NCBI GenBank assembly: GCA_960531495.1
Contig: OY482854.1
Span: 29,081,152-29,145,151, forward strand
DNA: 64,000 bases
Direction: 5' to 3'
From: Zeus faber
Taxonomy: Eukaryota > Chordata > Actinopteri > Zeiformes > Zeidae
The notes beneath the pieces are model-generated. The model was given only the letters and a program-made list of their open reading frames with translations, was not told the DNA's origin and did not search any database. Numbering within the stretch: position 1 is the stretch's first letter; each line of letters opens with the position of its first letter. This document shows positions 1-19,890 of the stretch, piece after piece. The position numbers and the translations under genes are program-made.

Positions 1-2
1 AA

Positions 3-108
3 AACATGATTCATCAGACCAGGCCACCTTCTTCCATTGCTCCATGGTCCAGTTCTGACGCTCATGTGCCCATTGTAAGTGTTTTCGGTGGTGAACAGGG
101 GTCAACAT
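3..108 (-). mobile_element. Tc1-type transposase fragment
   Basis: On the minus strand this stretch translates without a stop into a piece of Tc1/mariner transposase. It includes the segment NWTMEQWKKVAWSDES, which carries the first catalytic aspartate context (WSDES) of the DDE domain. The fragment runs off the left edge, so only about 35 residues are visible. The lack of an open frame further upstream suggests an inactive relic. The family call rests on motif recognition only. Confidence 0.75.
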
Positions 109-109
109 G

Positions 110-350
110 GACACTGTGGCTGGTCTGTGGCTACGCAGCTCCCTACCCAGCAAGCTGTGATGCACTGTGTGTTCTGACACCTTTCTAAGCTGAAGCTTTT
201 CAGCAATTTGTGCTACAGAAGCTCTTCTGTGGGATCAGACCAGATGGGTTAGACTTCGCTCCCCACACACATCAATGAGCCTTGGGCGCCCATGACCCTG
301 TCGCCGGTTCACCGGTTTTCCTTCTTGGGAGTACTTTTGATAGTAAACTG
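110..350. repeat. Probable dispersed repeat flanking the Tc1 fragment
   Basis: This stretch resembles sequence I associate with repeats next to Tc1-like fragments in fish genomes, but I cannot name the family. It has no open frame of note. The join to the transposase piece at about 108 may be part of the same degenerate element. A repeat-library search would settle it. Confidence 0.3.
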
Positions 351-869
351 AGACTCTTCAAATTCAGCAGTCCCACCCCCCCCCCAGTCAGTGCAGGGAT
401 AACATTTCAATGGGGAATTATAAATATGTGTGAATCGTCTGTGTCCGGACACTGCTCTCTGTGCGCCCTGAGGGCTGAGAGCACCACGCAGGGCTAAGCC
501 CCGTACCACCAAACAAAACCACTAAAAACAGTGTGGGGATGGGGCACCGAGGAACGGGGCACAACTCATAGACTGGTTACGATTATTTTTGCGCATAACG
601 CATGGAGAGGGGATGATCGAGGAGGGAGTCACGGAGAAAGTATCCCCACTACGCGTGGTTTTGTTGCATACCGTTCCATACACACTTGTTTCTTTCCATA
701 AGGAGATGTAAAATAAAATAAAAACACACTGTTTTGGTGCACCGTTCGCTGGCACCCCATCGCGAGTGCGTGCATCGTCGGTACCGTTGGAGACGTCCCC
801 CTCTCCACGCCCATCTCGGGATGGCGCCCTAGGTCTTATAAGAAGATTAATTATCTTAATTATATAAGA

Positions 870-873
<4 letters not shown>
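351..873. other. No gene or named element seen
   Basis: Unique-looking sequence within the inferred MACROD1 intron 3. It has a short C run near 377 and no coding exon or repeat I can support. Confidence 0.4.

Positions 874-941
<68 letters not shown>
874..941. repeat. (TA)n microsatellite
   Basis: About 34 uninterrupted TA units, flanked by further AT-rich and TAA-rich simple sequence up to about 1060. It is likely to be length-polymorphic. Confidence 0.95.
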
Positions 942-945
<4 letters not shown>

Positions 946-1084
946 TATGGTTATATAATGTTAACAATAATAATTCTAATAATACTAACCACAATACTAA
1001 CACTAGTAACAATACTAATAAGGATTATACTGTATATATATACACAGGTATATATGTGATTACTTATTTAAGATTAATCCCTTG

Positions 1085-1680
1085 GAGGGGGGAAAAAATG
1101 ACGATACCAGTACCAATACCAGTACCCTTAAAGTGATACCAATAGAGTACTTAATTCGATACCTTTTTTTCTACTATACCCATCATGCGAATGGAAGCAA
1201 TCAGTTGCGTACAATGCCACCATCCTCCCCATCCAAATGATTTTTACACAAATACATTTTGATGAAATTATAGAAATATTTATTAAATAACTGTACAATG
1301 AAGTATTTGGGCAGTGTAATTTTATACAAATAACCAGCACAGGAGGAATGATTACAGCAAGGAAAACCTCTTTCACTGTTCATATGGGACACCTGACTGT
1401 TGTTTTGAGACAGACTTGAAAGATTTTGAACCTATCCTTTAACTGCTGCGGTAGTGAGCCAATCACACGTCGCATTAAAACGAAAAACGCCCACGGTGAT
1501 TGGCTGGCTTGTAGCTGCTGCAGTAGTGTTGCAAAACAATACAAATAGTCTGTTTTCTTCTAGATCTGGTTACAAAAAGGATCGAATGCAGGTATCGTTT
1601 CACTGGAGAAGTTTCGATACTACTTGGTATTGGGTTATTTCGGTCGATACCTTAAAGGTATTACCAATACCCAGCCCTAG
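1085..1680. mobile_element. Non-autonomous DNA-transposon-like repeat
   Basis: The left part (1100-1170) is rich in GATACC/AATACC words. The right end (1610-1680) carries their inverse (GGTATTGGG, GGTATTACC) and closes with CCCAGCCCTAG. Such nearly palindromic ends resemble non-autonomous hAT-type repeats common in fish. There is no transposase frame. Exact ends and target duplication could not be fixed, so family and borders are inference. Confidence 0.45.
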
Positions 1681-1686
1681 TGTCGA

Positions 1687-1696
1687 TAGACAGACC

Positions 1697-1734
<38 letters not shown>

Positions 1735-1735
1735 A
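1687..1735. repeat. (CAGA)n microsatellite
   Basis: About 12 tandem tetranucleotide units with one early interruption. They start directly after the right end of the preceding DNA-transposon-like repeat. Confidence 0.95.
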
Positions 1736-1739
1736 ACAT

Positions 1740-3365
1740 AGATATCACTGTATATCCCTAGGTGTAAACAATCTGTTTATCTCTACTTCTAAGATATCAC
1801 ACACTGAGGAAAGGAAGTCAAGCAGCCCTGGTCTTTTCACAGTGAACTCAGCTGACACCCACTTCCCGTCTCTTCCTCGGACAGACTCCAACTGTCCAGC
1901 TGTCTACTCCACCCAAACCTCCTCTCCCCAACCCTGTCTCCCATTGTTGCCATCTCGTGTTGGCTTTGCATGGATTTTGACTGAAGCCATGGGCAATTTT
2001 GCATCTGGGTTTGAGTTCAAGCGCGTGCACCAACACACGCACGCACGCACACACACCCTAAATGTATATACATACACAGAAAGGCAGAGAGAGTGGAAAA
2101 CAAAAACTTGCCTTGAGAGGATTTGTTTATCAAATGTGCTGTCAAATCATGTCAGGCATTTTATGTCAGGGCACATTTTCAAGCCTCAGGCAATAGAAAA
2201 AAAAAAAGGGAGGAAAAGGATTCAAATAAGAACATACTGCAATGTAATCCTCAGAACTTTCACTCTTGTATATTATTCATATTCTATAAATAGGACTGTG
2301 TGCATGTAGATGATTTTATTTATCTGAATTGTACATTACTGGCTTATTGATGTTGGTCTCCAGGATCGCTCGAAGACAAGCTGCAAAACGGCGACCGAGG
2401 AACGTATTAGTGTTTCCGAAAAATGGACCTCTCTGTAAAACATCTTGCTAAAACATTTCTTGGGATTTCAGGAGCCTTCTTCTGAATAATTTATACAGAT
2501 TTCACGAACAATAACATCTGAGAGTCAAAACATGCATTATACATGTCAGAGTGTGCTGAGACTGAGTGCATGCAAATATTTTGGTGCATTTGCTTTTCTC
2601 TTTGTGTGTTGTGTGTGTGTCGTTCACAAACTCAAACAGATGTGTTGTTTTCCCATTGTGTGCTGTCCCAATCGAGCCCTAGTTTGAAGTAGGAGGGAAC
2701 CTAGTTTTATTTGAGCATTAGCCATGGGCCAGTTTGGAGAAGTTTGCCACTACTGTTGTCTTCGAGACGAACGGCGGGCAATTAATCAGATTTCTCCTTC
2801 CTCACTCTCTTCTGCATTTTAGTTTGATGTCACTCACTCCCATTTCGGTTAATCCCTTCGTGGAGAAAAAATAAATAAATAAAAAATAACATCTCCCTCT
2901 CCCTGTTTTTCTCTTCCAGTGACAGTCAGTGTCCAACCCCACCTCCACCCCCACCCACACTGTATCTTGTAATCTCCCTCGCCCACTCATTCCCGGCCCT
3001 GTTATCTCTTTCTCTCTCACTCTGGCTGTCCGTTTCTCTTCTGCTCGGTCGGCCTGACCCATTTAACACCGGACAGCTCCCTTTAAAAGTGCCTCGGCCA
3101 ACTCAACCCCCTGCAAAATCTCCTTCTTCTTTCAGATGTAATCTCTCTTTATGAGGGAAAAGGGCCCATAAAAAAAACTTCAACCTGCAGTTTTAGAAAG
3201 ATATGTAGTCTGCGGTCTGCCCCATAATTCCTATGTTTCACTGAAACTAGAATTGTCGCATATTGTTTTCGTCTCATTGTAAGGGCCCACTGTAACCTCA
3301 CTTGAGAGAAATCACTTGGCAAAATCTTTTGTTCTGTTTTTCTAATTTATCTCTCTCCCCTACAG
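1740..3365. other. Sequence upstream of FLRT1 coding exon
   Basis: No protein-coding exon is recognisable. A short CA tract lies at 2033-2056. The stretch ends with a pyrimidine-rich tract and CTACAG at 3360-3365, a good 3' splice site, so it is read as FLRT1 intron plus possible upstream regulatory DNA. The FLRT1 first exon and promoter were not identified. Confidence 0.5.
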
Positions 3366-3380
3366 CCGCTGTAGATCATC

Positions 3381-5573
3381 ATGGCGGCCGAGAGCCTCGC
3401 TGAGCTTCGGGATTGGCTCTTCCTCCTCCTCCTGTGTCTCACCTTGCTGGCAGAGGTCCTGGAGCTGGCGGCGGCAGCAATTGCCATGGAGATGGGCGAA
3501 GGGGAGGATGGTGCTGTATGCCCATCAGTGTGCCGCTGCGATGAGGGGTTTATCTACTGCAACGACCGAGGCCTCAGTATGATTCCCCCATTACCACTGA
3601 CAGCTGCTATCCTCTACTTGCAGAGCAACCGGTTAAGCAACGCTGGCCTGCCTTCCTCCCTGGAGCGGAGCAGTTCCATACGGGTGGTGTACCTGTACGC
3701 AAACCAGTTAGATGAATTTCCGATACATCTCCCGCCTTCATTACGGGAGCTTCACTTGCAGGACAATAACATACGAACGTTACCGCGCTCCTCCTTGACC
3801 AAGCTACCACTGCTAGAACGTTTACACTTGGATGATAACTCTATATCCACAGTTAGCATCCAGGAGCGAGCGTTTTCTGGGACTCCAAGGCTTCGCCTCT
3901 TGTTTCTCTCCCGGAACCACCTGTCCAGCATCCCCGCTGGCCTGCCAGCATCCTTGGAAGAGCTGCGACTGGATGATAACCGGATCAGCACCATTCCCAC
4001 TCATGCCTTCCGAGGGCTTTCCTCCCTCAGACGCCTGGTGCTGGATGGGAACCTGCTAGCCAACACTCGCATCGCAGATGACACCTTCTCTCGTCTCTCT
4101 AACTTGACTGAGCTTTCGCTGGTCCGTAATGCCTTACAGGCCCCACCCGTCAACCTGCCTTCAGCCCATCTCATGCGGCTTCATTTGCAGGATAACGGTA
4201 TGACCCATGTGCCGAGGGGGGCACTGGAGAGCATGCGTCGGCTACAGAGGCTGGACCTGTCAGGTAACAATCTGACTAGTCTCCCACGGGGCCTTCTAAA
4301 GGACACAGAGAGCCTAGAGCTTCTGCTGCTGCGGGGAAACCCCTGGTACTGCGGCTGCAACTTGCGCTGGCTGCATGCCTGGCTGCATAGCCGGGGGGCT
4401 GAGGTGACTGTTAGGGGCCTGACCTGCCAGGGGCCTGAGGCTGTGCGTGGCCAAGCTCTGAGAGACCTAACGAGCCTGATGGAGCAGTGTGAGGGCCCTC
4501 CTCTTGTGCCTGGTGTTGGGGTAAACCCAGCAGAAAAAGGAGGAGGAAGTAGAGATAATCGTGGAGGGGGCCAAGCAGTGGCTCAGGCTCCTCGTGGCAG
4601 CCCCACCACCAACCCTCTCTTGGTCCCGACACAAGGCTCTCTGTTCACACTACGAGCCAAGCGGCCAGGTCTCATACTACCCCTGCCTCCAGGGGAAGGG
4701 GGACAGGTTTCAGGGGAGGCCTTGGAACTGACTGTTAAGCCTCTCTCTCCAAACAGTGTCCTGGTGACCTGGCTGTGCCCTCACCCAGCACCTTCTTTCC
4801 GACTGTCGTGGCTGAGACTGGGTAGCAGCGCAGCACTTGGTTCCATCACAGAGACCCTAGTTCCCGGAGAGAGGCAGCAATACCTCCTCACACAACTCAC
4901 TCCGTCCTCCCATTACCTTATCTGCTTGTTGCCACTCCGACAGGACCCTTCCACTGGATCAGCCAGTCTAGGCTCTTCACGAACTGGAAGCTCAAACACA
5001 GACAGTAAAGATTCAGCCCCAGCCTGTGCCCAGATTGAGACTGGAGAGGCCTCAGTCAATGCAGGAGGGGAGGGGTCAGAAAAGGAGGGACCAGAAACAG
5101 AAATAACAGTCCTGCCACTCGCCGGGATTATAGGGGGAGCAACAGCGTTATTCAGCCTACTGCTGATCTTTGGCATCTTTTGCTGGTACGGTCAGAGGGC
5201 GGGTTACATGTCAGGAGACTCTAGCTCATACAGCAGGGGACGTGGTGCAAAGCATTACGATGACTATGTGGAGTCAGGCACCAAAAAGGACACTTCAATC
5301 CTGGAGATTAGAGCCCCTCCTACAGGTTTCCAGATGACAGCCATGGCCCATCAGCCCTTGCAGCCCAAGCTTGAGGATGTTACCTATATACATACTATCT
5401 TCCCCTCATCCTCCTCTTCCTCCCATGGCAACGGGACCTATAGGAGCAGCCATGGGGCAGGAAGCCTCAATGGCACCATCCTTAGCCAAACCGGCCACCA
5501 TCATGTCGGTTATGGCACCAACCGTGGCTACCGGGATGGCGGCATTCCTGACATAGACTATTCCTACACGTGA
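3381..5573 (+). CDS. flrt1: FLRT1, leucine-rich repeat transmembrane protein
   Basis: The complete 730-residue product sits in one coding exon after a 3' splice site at 3365. The N-terminal hydrophobic stretch (residues 12-35) fits a signal peptide. Then come an LRRNT cysteine cluster (CPSVCRC, from residue 47), about ten leucine-rich repeats, an LRRCT (NPWYCGCN, about 320-370), a fibronectin type III domain (about 449-540), one membrane segment (about 580-605) and a cytoplasmic tail ending IPDIDYSYT. Near-identical blocks such as [23 protein letters not shown] and SGTKKD identify FLRT1 rather than FLRT2 or FLRT3. FLRT proteins act in cell adhesion, FGF-receptor signalling and UNC5/latrophilin binding at the cell surface. 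The product is longer than the roughly 650-residue mammalian form, mainly through an extended linker before the membrane segment. It lies antisense within the inferred MACROD1 intron 3. The ATG at 3381 has a purine at -3 context and is the first in frame. Confidence 0.96.
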   Translation: MAAESLAELRDWLFLLLLCLTLLAEVLELAAAAIAMEMGEGEDGAVCPSVCRCDEGFIYCNDRGLSMIPPLPLTAAILYLQSNRLSNAGLPSSLERSSSIRVVYLYANQLDEFPIHLPPSLRELHLQDNNIRTLPRSSLTKLPLLERLHLDDNSISTVSIQERAFSGTPRLRLLFLSRNHLSSIPAGLPASLEELRLDDNRISTIPTHAFRGLSSLRRLVLDGNLLANTRIADDTFSRLSNLTELSLVRNALQAPPVNLPSAHLMRLHLQDNGMTHVPRGALESMRRLQRLDLSGNNLTSLPRGLLKDTESLELLLLRGNPWYCGCNLRWLHAWLHSRGAEVTVRGLTCQGPEAVRGQALRDLTSLMEQCEGPPLVPGVGVNPAEKGGGSRDNRGGGQAVAQAPRGSPTTNPLLVPTQGSLFTLRAKRPGLILPLPPGEGGQVSGEALELTVKPLSPNSVLVTWLCPHPAPSFRLSWLRLGSSAALGSITETLVPGERQQYLLTQLTPSSHYLICLLPLRQDPSTGSASLGSSRTGSSNTDSKDSAPACAQIETGEASVNAGGEGSEKEGPETEITVLPLAGIIGGATALFSLLLIFGIFCWYGQRAGYMSGDSSSYSRGRGAKHYDDYVESGTKKDTSILEIRAPPTGFQMTAMAHQPLQPKLEDVTYIHTIFPSSSSSSHGNGTYRSSHGAGSLNGTILSQTGHHHVGYGTNRGYRDGGIPDIDYSYT

Positions 5574-7364
5574 TGATTCACTGACAAACATCTTAGGCTG
5601 CAATTTCCTGGTAGATTATACGCTATAAGATTGCCACGACAGCAGCCATTTTGTCCTTGGTTTCCAAAGTACCCTCTGTGCCTCTGCTGGTAAAAGTCTG
5701 ATTGGTTTGCTGTATAGAAAATAATGAATTTTAGTTATGGTGATGGACATTTAAATTAAGTGACAGAAGCATCAGTCGATATTAACAGCTCTGGGTATGA
5801 TCATAATATACAGTAGACCTGTGTTCCAATGCTACTTATGGTTATAAATGGTTATGTTTTGTTCTTTCAGATTTTTTCTTTCTGGTGTCTTTCATACCTA
5901 CTGTTCTTCTCAGCTCTTAACAATGCACCATAACTTATTTGAGGTTATCCTAGGTTTAGTTAATATAATGGGAAATATATCTATAATATGAGGGCCAGGC
6001 ACTTGATGTGTATAGAGATAGTTCTCATACCTCCCTTTACCAATTGTACGCTCTGTGCTGTAAAGATAAAAGGAATGACAGGGAGGGGGTATTGATGGTT
6101 GCTGTAATCCACAGTTGACAATGCATCATGACTGACATGAAAAAATGTGTTCCCCTTCCGTCGGTTATCTCCCCTCGTTCTGAAATCCCCCGCCCCTCCT
6201 TTTTTGGCTGAGGCTTTTTCCTTTTATTTCTCCTGTGTCTTTTGTGGTGCCGTGAGCAGAGGACGACTTTGTTCTCGCCAAGGGAGCTGACAGCAGTGAT
6301 AACGGCTCTGACAGAGATGTGAGACACAAACAACTGCATGGGGAGACTAATGAGTGGGGGGGGGGGGGCAGAGAGACAGACAGAACAAGGAGAGAGCGAT
6401 GGATAGAAGGATGGATGAAGAACGGGGAGATAAAGAAGAGACACGGGGAGTCATCAGTGGGGGGCCAGTAATAAGATCAACTAGGAGGGGAGGTCGGCGG
6501 CAGGGAGCCTCGTAGGCGTGGTTGCAGGGTGCTGGGTGGACGCAGTAACAGGGGTTCAAAAGGCACAGAGAGAAAGAGAGGAGGAGGTATTTGATATCAA
6601 TAAGGGGATCAGGTTGGTGTCCATAGCTTTACCATATCCATCACTATCTTTAGTGCCGCCCTGAGGACACACAAACACCACACACCTCCTTCAAAGACCA
6701 CAATGAACAAAACCACGATGATGATTTGAGGGTTGTGATCAAAATTACAAAATGACTGTGCGTCACAGTTAACACTATATATTTTTTTCTTCTTTTGTTA
6801 TCTTGTATGAAATCCATCTTGTACAAAAGATAATCCGTATGCCACATATGCTTTCACAAATGTCAGACTCCTGACAGAGAATCAGCAGCATGAAAAGACA
6901 ATCAAAAAAATAAAAAATAAATAAGTATTGTAAAGCAGATTTAATCTGAAGTGTGAAAAGACAAACTTCTGGCCTCTCTCTCTCTTTTAGAATACAAAAT
7001 AAAAATAAATAAATAATGAATTGTGGACAATTTATTTTGTATCAGGACACAGCTCATCTCATCATGCAAGTTATTTATGTTCTTAGTGAAGACTGGTCAA
7101 ATGAAGTCAGTATGAATTCCATGAAGCACTACTTGTTGTAGGAGTCCAGAATTATCATAGTGTATTGCTGTCTGTTGTAACTGCGTCATAACCCTACATT
7201 TGTAGGATGTAGAGAAGTAATTACTGTACAAGTGTCATTTAAATGTTCATACCCCCAGTCTAACCTGGACAAACAAATGAGGCTGACTCAGGGCCTGTTA
7301 CAGTTCTGCTATCAGGGATCACAGGCGGACCACAACACTGTGCAGTTCACCCATGAAATGACAT
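5574..7364 (+). other. FLRT1 3' flank / probable 3' UTR, nothing else seen
   Basis: AT-rich sequence after the FLRT1 stop. A run of G at 6358-6368 and several AATAAA-like clusters near 6903-7015 could serve as polyadenylation signals, but I cannot choose one. No coding exon or named repeat is visible. Confidence 0.4.
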
Positions 7365-7379
7365 GCGCGCGCACACGCA

Positions 7380-7411
<32 letters not shown>

Positions 7412-7437
7412 CGCACACACGCACGCACACACACACA
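7365..7437. repeat. (GCAC)n/(CA)n compound microsatellite
   Basis: Alternating purine-pyrimidine tract of GCAC and CA units, about 73 bases. Confidence 0.95.
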
Positions 7438-7910
7438 GAGTGAAAGACGGCACCGGCTTTCTGATTGTCTCTTATTGACCCCGATCGATACGCGGCCAGA
7501 GATGAAAAGGGGGAAAGATGAGAAGTAGAAGGAGGTAAAGAGGGAGAAAGAGCGAGTGAGACATGAACAGAGGGATCAGGTCAGCACCGAGGAGGTTGGG
7601 GCTTTAGATGGAGCCTGTTTTTTTCCTCTTGATTTATTTTCCTTTTTATTCCCCCATCCAAGAGCACCGAAGCCTCCATTCAGTCTGTTAATGAAACATT
7701 TTCCTCCAAAAGATAAAATATATATAAAAAAAACAACAAAAAAAACAAAACAACAAAACATCGCCTTCAGAAGCGAGAATGAAAAAAACACTCTTATGTA
7801 TAACCGAAAAATGGGCGTGGAGTTCCTCAGTTGGTCTGTTGTCTTTTTTTCTACAGAGATAAATAAAGCCTTGTAAAGGGAACAGCAGCTTCATGACTTC
7901 TGTGGGCGAG
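7438..7910. other. Intronic sequence, no feature identified
   Basis: Purine-rich around 7500-7570 and A-rich near 7720-7760. No gene is supported. It ends with a 24-base word that recurs at 8235-8258. Confidence 0.4.
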
Positions 7911-7937
7911 TGTGTGTGTGTGTGTGTGTGTGTGTGT
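7911..7937. repeat. (TG)n microsatellite
   Basis: About 13 TG units, preceded by the 24-base word also found before the next TG tract. Confidence 0.95.
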
Positions 7938-8255
7938 CTGCTTGGTTCATTACATCAAAAACCGGGGCCTGAAAGATGAGAAATAATGTGATTTGACGGC
8001 AAGAAAGATGAGGGGGGGGGGGATCAATGGGAACTTCACATTACTAATATGATTTATGACAAGTCAGAGCGGACCTCGTTAAATCACACACACTGGATGA
8101 GTACATCAGCGCCTGTACACTATGGGCCTGGACATTTGTGCATCCTCCACTTTACTTAGACGTGGATATTTGTTTGTGCAAGTGTGTGTGTGTCTGTATG
8201 TGTCTGTGTGTAAATGATCAAGCACGAGGGAATAAGCTTCATGACTTCTGTGGGC

Positions 8256-8258
<3 letters not shown>

Positions 8259-8299
<41 letters not shown>

Positions 8300-8312
8300 A
8301 TGTGTGCGTGCG
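8259..8312. repeat. (TG)n/(CG)n microsatellite
   Basis: TG units followed by CGCGCG and mixed TG/CG steps. It shares its left flank with the tract at 7911. Further short TG tracts follow at about 8464-8492 and 8545-8560. Confidence 0.95.
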
Positions 8313-9294
8313 CGTGTGATGTGTTTGCTCTGTGTGCCTGTGTTTCAGTGGAGACATGCCTCCCATTCTTAAGTGACTGCTAATGCTTGTGTAAGCACGG
8401 ATCAATATTACGAACAGGGGAGTGTATAAGTGTTCGTCTAAGACAAACTGCTTGTGATCAGTCTATGTGTGTGAGTGTGTGTGTGTGTGTGTGAGGGAGA
8501 AGAAGAGTACGCGTTCACATGTACTTAATTTCTATACACGCTGTCTGTGTGTGTGTGAGTTGGGCAAAAGAGAATATGAATGAAAGCGCACCCACGCATA
8601 CAGCGAATGCGAGCGCAAAAAAAGTCGGAATCTCTACCTCTGCCTTCTTCAGAATAACAAGGCCTTGGGTGCTTGACAGTCATTATTCAGGCCATTCACC
8701 ACCGCTGTCTATTATATAGCCTCCAGCACGTCAGCGCAATTATCATACTCAATTGTTGCTCCATACCCACAAATAAAGTGTGCGCACAAGGACGCCTGCA
8801 ATGAGTTTGGGTTTTGTTTTATCCGGTGACCCGTTTCTCACACACTCGTCCATTAAATAACATTACGTGTGATGGAGCATCGATCTCGTGTTATATGTCA
8901 CGTATATAGACTGGCTCTTTAGTTCAGTCCACTGACTTGGCATAATGCGGTAGAACCACATTTTCCCCAAGCTCCCTTGTCAGAGCGAACTGATCAACCT
9001 GAACCAGCTTATTTCCCCCTTTTTCACCAGTTACATCAGTCAGACATCAGGCAATGGCTTCTGCAGAGGGAAAAGGAATATGATAAAATTGCATATACAG
9101 TAAACTCTACTGTCCTCATAAATTTACATCACTGGATTCTTACGCATGCAGGCCACAGTAAACGTAAAACACATGGAATGATTATTGTATTACTATTATT
9201 ATTATCATTCTTTTTTTATCTAAAATTCATGTTTGTTTTGGTGGAATCTAAATGAACCTCTTGGATTCAATTAGGAAGTTTTTCCATACACTGT

Positions 9295-9295
<1 letters not shown>
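8313..9295. other. Intronic sequence, no feature identified
   Basis: Apart from short TG runs I see no gene, splice-flanked exon or named mobile element here. Confidence 0.4.

Positions 9296-9361
<66 letters not shown>
9296..9361. repeat. (TA)n microsatellite
   Basis: TA repeat of about 33 units with occasional TACA variants. Confidence 0.95.
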
Positions 9362-12094
<2,733 letters not shown>

Positions 12095-12300
12095 TTAAAG
12101 GGGACCTATTATGCAAAACCTTTTCGGCGCCTGTGCACCTACGTTTGGGTCTCTGATGGGCCCACTAACACACAAACTGTGAAAGAAGACAACCCAGTGG
12201 GGTTTCGTTTGTGAGCGGTCCATTTCAGAACACGTGTCGCGAAACGAGCCGTTCACACTGAATCGCTTCGGTAGAATCACAACCGCACCCTCATCTGAGT
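12095..12300. repeat. Possible dispersed repeat (AAAGGGGACCTATTATGC start)
   Basis: The opening words resemble the ends of a non-autonomous repeat frequent in percomorph fish genomes. The rest is diverged and no second terminus was found, so this is a weak family impression. Confidence 0.3.
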
Positions 12301-13619
12301 AAGTCAATAAACCAAATCATTTAAGAGAAAGAGGAATCGATACCAACTGTGAGTGGAGAAACTTCAGACGATAAGCATTTAAAAGATAATTACGCTGTGA
12401 TTCTTTAAAAAAAATAATAATAATTTTAAAAAAGATGCGGTAGACAGTCTGTAGGCTGCAGCACACGACCCGCCGTGCCTTCCTCCAAACAAAACCAATA
12501 AAAATTGTGTTATTATTGTCAATGTATTTCTTTTATTTTTCATTTTGTTTTTGGTGTCTCCCGCAAGCTTGAAGCGCGGCAACGAAAGTCTGAAACAAAC
12601 TTTTAAGTGAGACCTTGTAGATCTGATAAGATAAGAGTGAAGATTCGGGATGGCTTATTTCTCGCCTAGAATTTGTTGGGAGACAGATGGTTGGTGGGCT
12701 GATACGGTGCAATCAGTGAAAGTTACAGAGTAAATACAGCGAAACCTGGGAAGCCACGCTCAAACCCCATCGGCTCACGGAACTCAGGCCTCTGGAGGGA
12801 GTCTCCTCTCGCAAAAAAAAAACCAGCCTGTTTTGGTACAGAGGTACATTAGAACGGCTAGAGTGCATAATCTGAGTGAAATTTTTGGCAACCAAGTTCA
12901 AAAACATAATTTGGGGACCTCAGAGGCCGACATTAACTTGTGTAAGAAGAAGCATAACAGGACCTTCACGACCTCGCACACGGTGCACTCGCCGCCTTCC
13001 TCTCGAGGGCCGTTCTCAGGGGTGCGCTGGACCGCTGAGAAAGATGTGTAGTCATGGCAACTGGAGACTGCGGTCTGGAACTTAAGTCTGGTGTGGCAGA
13101 CGAGCCTCGGCCAAAAAAGAGTGAAGTCCGGATCAAAAACATAGCTGAGATGGTTCTGTAGAGTCTGTTTTTGTGGTCTTTCCCTGTGATCTTCTTGGGA
13201 GGTTTTTCCCCCTTGCCCGGGTGGAGATTGAGGCTCGGGGAGTGACGTCGACCCCCCTCCGCCTTCCACAAGCGAACCCTCAACTTGACTTGAGGTTTCC
13301 ATCAATGAATTGAGAAGACTAAATCAACCCTTTAAACACCCTTGTCCTCTTGAGGAGGGCTATTTCCTTTTCAAACAATTGAGTCGCACTGACTTGAAAG
13401 TAAGTCGACACCAAACGCTCTAACTCTTAATTCGCACATAATTCACACCCACAGAAAAACAATGGTTTTCTTACTGGTTCTTGACAAGGCGTCTCCCAAT
13501 AAAGCACCACTTAATTGAGTGGATGGTTCTTCATGTCCCTCGTGCGGTTATTTTTAAGAGGTTTTTAGATATTGGATGATACCATACAGTTGTAAAATAA
13601 ACCTCTGCGTCAGTGATCC
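12301..13619. other. Intronic sequence, no gene seen
   Basis: Mixed-composition sequence. The longest frames have neither domain resemblance nor matching splice sites. Confidence 0.4.
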
Positions 13620-13649
13620 AAGGGTAGGTGGTTAACACCCAATATACAG

Positions 13650-13957
13650 GAAAAATGTTATGTTATACTTTACTATGAAAAGAGTATTATTGAAAATATA
13701 TTATACTTTACTATGTAAAGAGTATTATTATAAATATATGATGTTATACATTACTATGTAGAGAGTATTGTTGTAAATATATTATACTTTACTATGTAGA
13801 GAATATTATTGTAAATATATAATATTATACTTAACTATATAGAGAATATAATGGTGAATATTATTGTAAATATATTATATTATACTTTACTATGTAGAGA
13901 GTTTTATTGTAAATATATTATATTATACTTCACTATGTAGAGTTTTATTGTATTGTG
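13650..13957. repeat. AT-rich minisatellite, about seven units of 40-50 bases
   Basis: Imperfect tandem copies of a unit containing TATACTTTACTATGTAGAGA, then a variable TATTATTGTAAATATAT part. The last copies lose bases and run straight into the GC-rich block at 13958. Confidence 0.9.
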
Positions 13958-14395
13958 GCTTGGGATGTGCTGCGACCTGGCGGGGCTGCGGAGAGCACCG
14001 CCGGGTGCCTTCTGGGGCCCCTGGGGGGACTGCTTGTCGTTGTGGGTGTGGGTTGGGGCGTGGGGGGCGGCTGTTTTTTGCTTCTGCGGCGGGGCCTCTC
14101 TGCGGCGGGCACCCCAGGTGCTGGGGGCCGCGGAGGGCCTGTGTACCTGGCGGCCTGTCGGCATCATCGGGGGGCGGTGTAACATCGAAGTGCCCCGCGA
14201 GGGCACTTGCTGCTACGTGTACGGTCACTTGGCACTCACGCCGGGCGGGGCGCCTGGCTGGCTGCAGTGGGGGGCGTGGGGGTCTTGCCGGGATCGGTCT
14301 GTCACCGGGGCATCGGGGGTTGTCTGCGGGGCTGTGGAGTTCAGGGGCTTTGGGGCCCCTTTGCGCTGCTTGGAGGCGCCGCGACATAATACCGA
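13958..14395. other. Isolated GC-rich, G-skewed block of unknown nature
   Basis: About 440 bases with very high GC and many GGGG runs on the plus strand, between an AT minisatellite and a long CA tract. All three plus frames stay open for long stretches, but this follows from composition and no protein family is recognisable. It could be a GC-rich repeat fragment or a G-quadruplex-forming island. Confidence 0.5.
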
Positions 14396-14450
14396 CCTTC
14401 TACACCAGTACCAATGGGGATAAGTCATGTATACTCACCAGTGGACATCT

Positions 14451-19685
<5,235 letters not shown>

Positions 19686-19708
19686 AATACATATATATAT
19701 ACATATAC

Positions 19709-19742
<34 letters not shown>

Positions 19743-19822
19743 ATATATATATACATATATATATACATATACATATACATATATATACATATACATATAC
19801 ATATACATATATATACATATAC

Positions 19823-19871
<49 letters not shown>

Positions 19872-19890
19872 TACATATATATATATATAA
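19686..19890. repeat. (TA)n/(TACA)n AT-rich simple repeat, about 200 bases
   Basis: Interspersed ATAT and CATA units over about 205 bases. The self-complementary stretches could extrude cruciforms. Confidence 0.95.

Noticed and set aside
1680..2309. 209-residue plus frame starting in the CAGA repeat
   Set aside because: No resemblance to any family; starts in simple repeat and crosses a CA tract.
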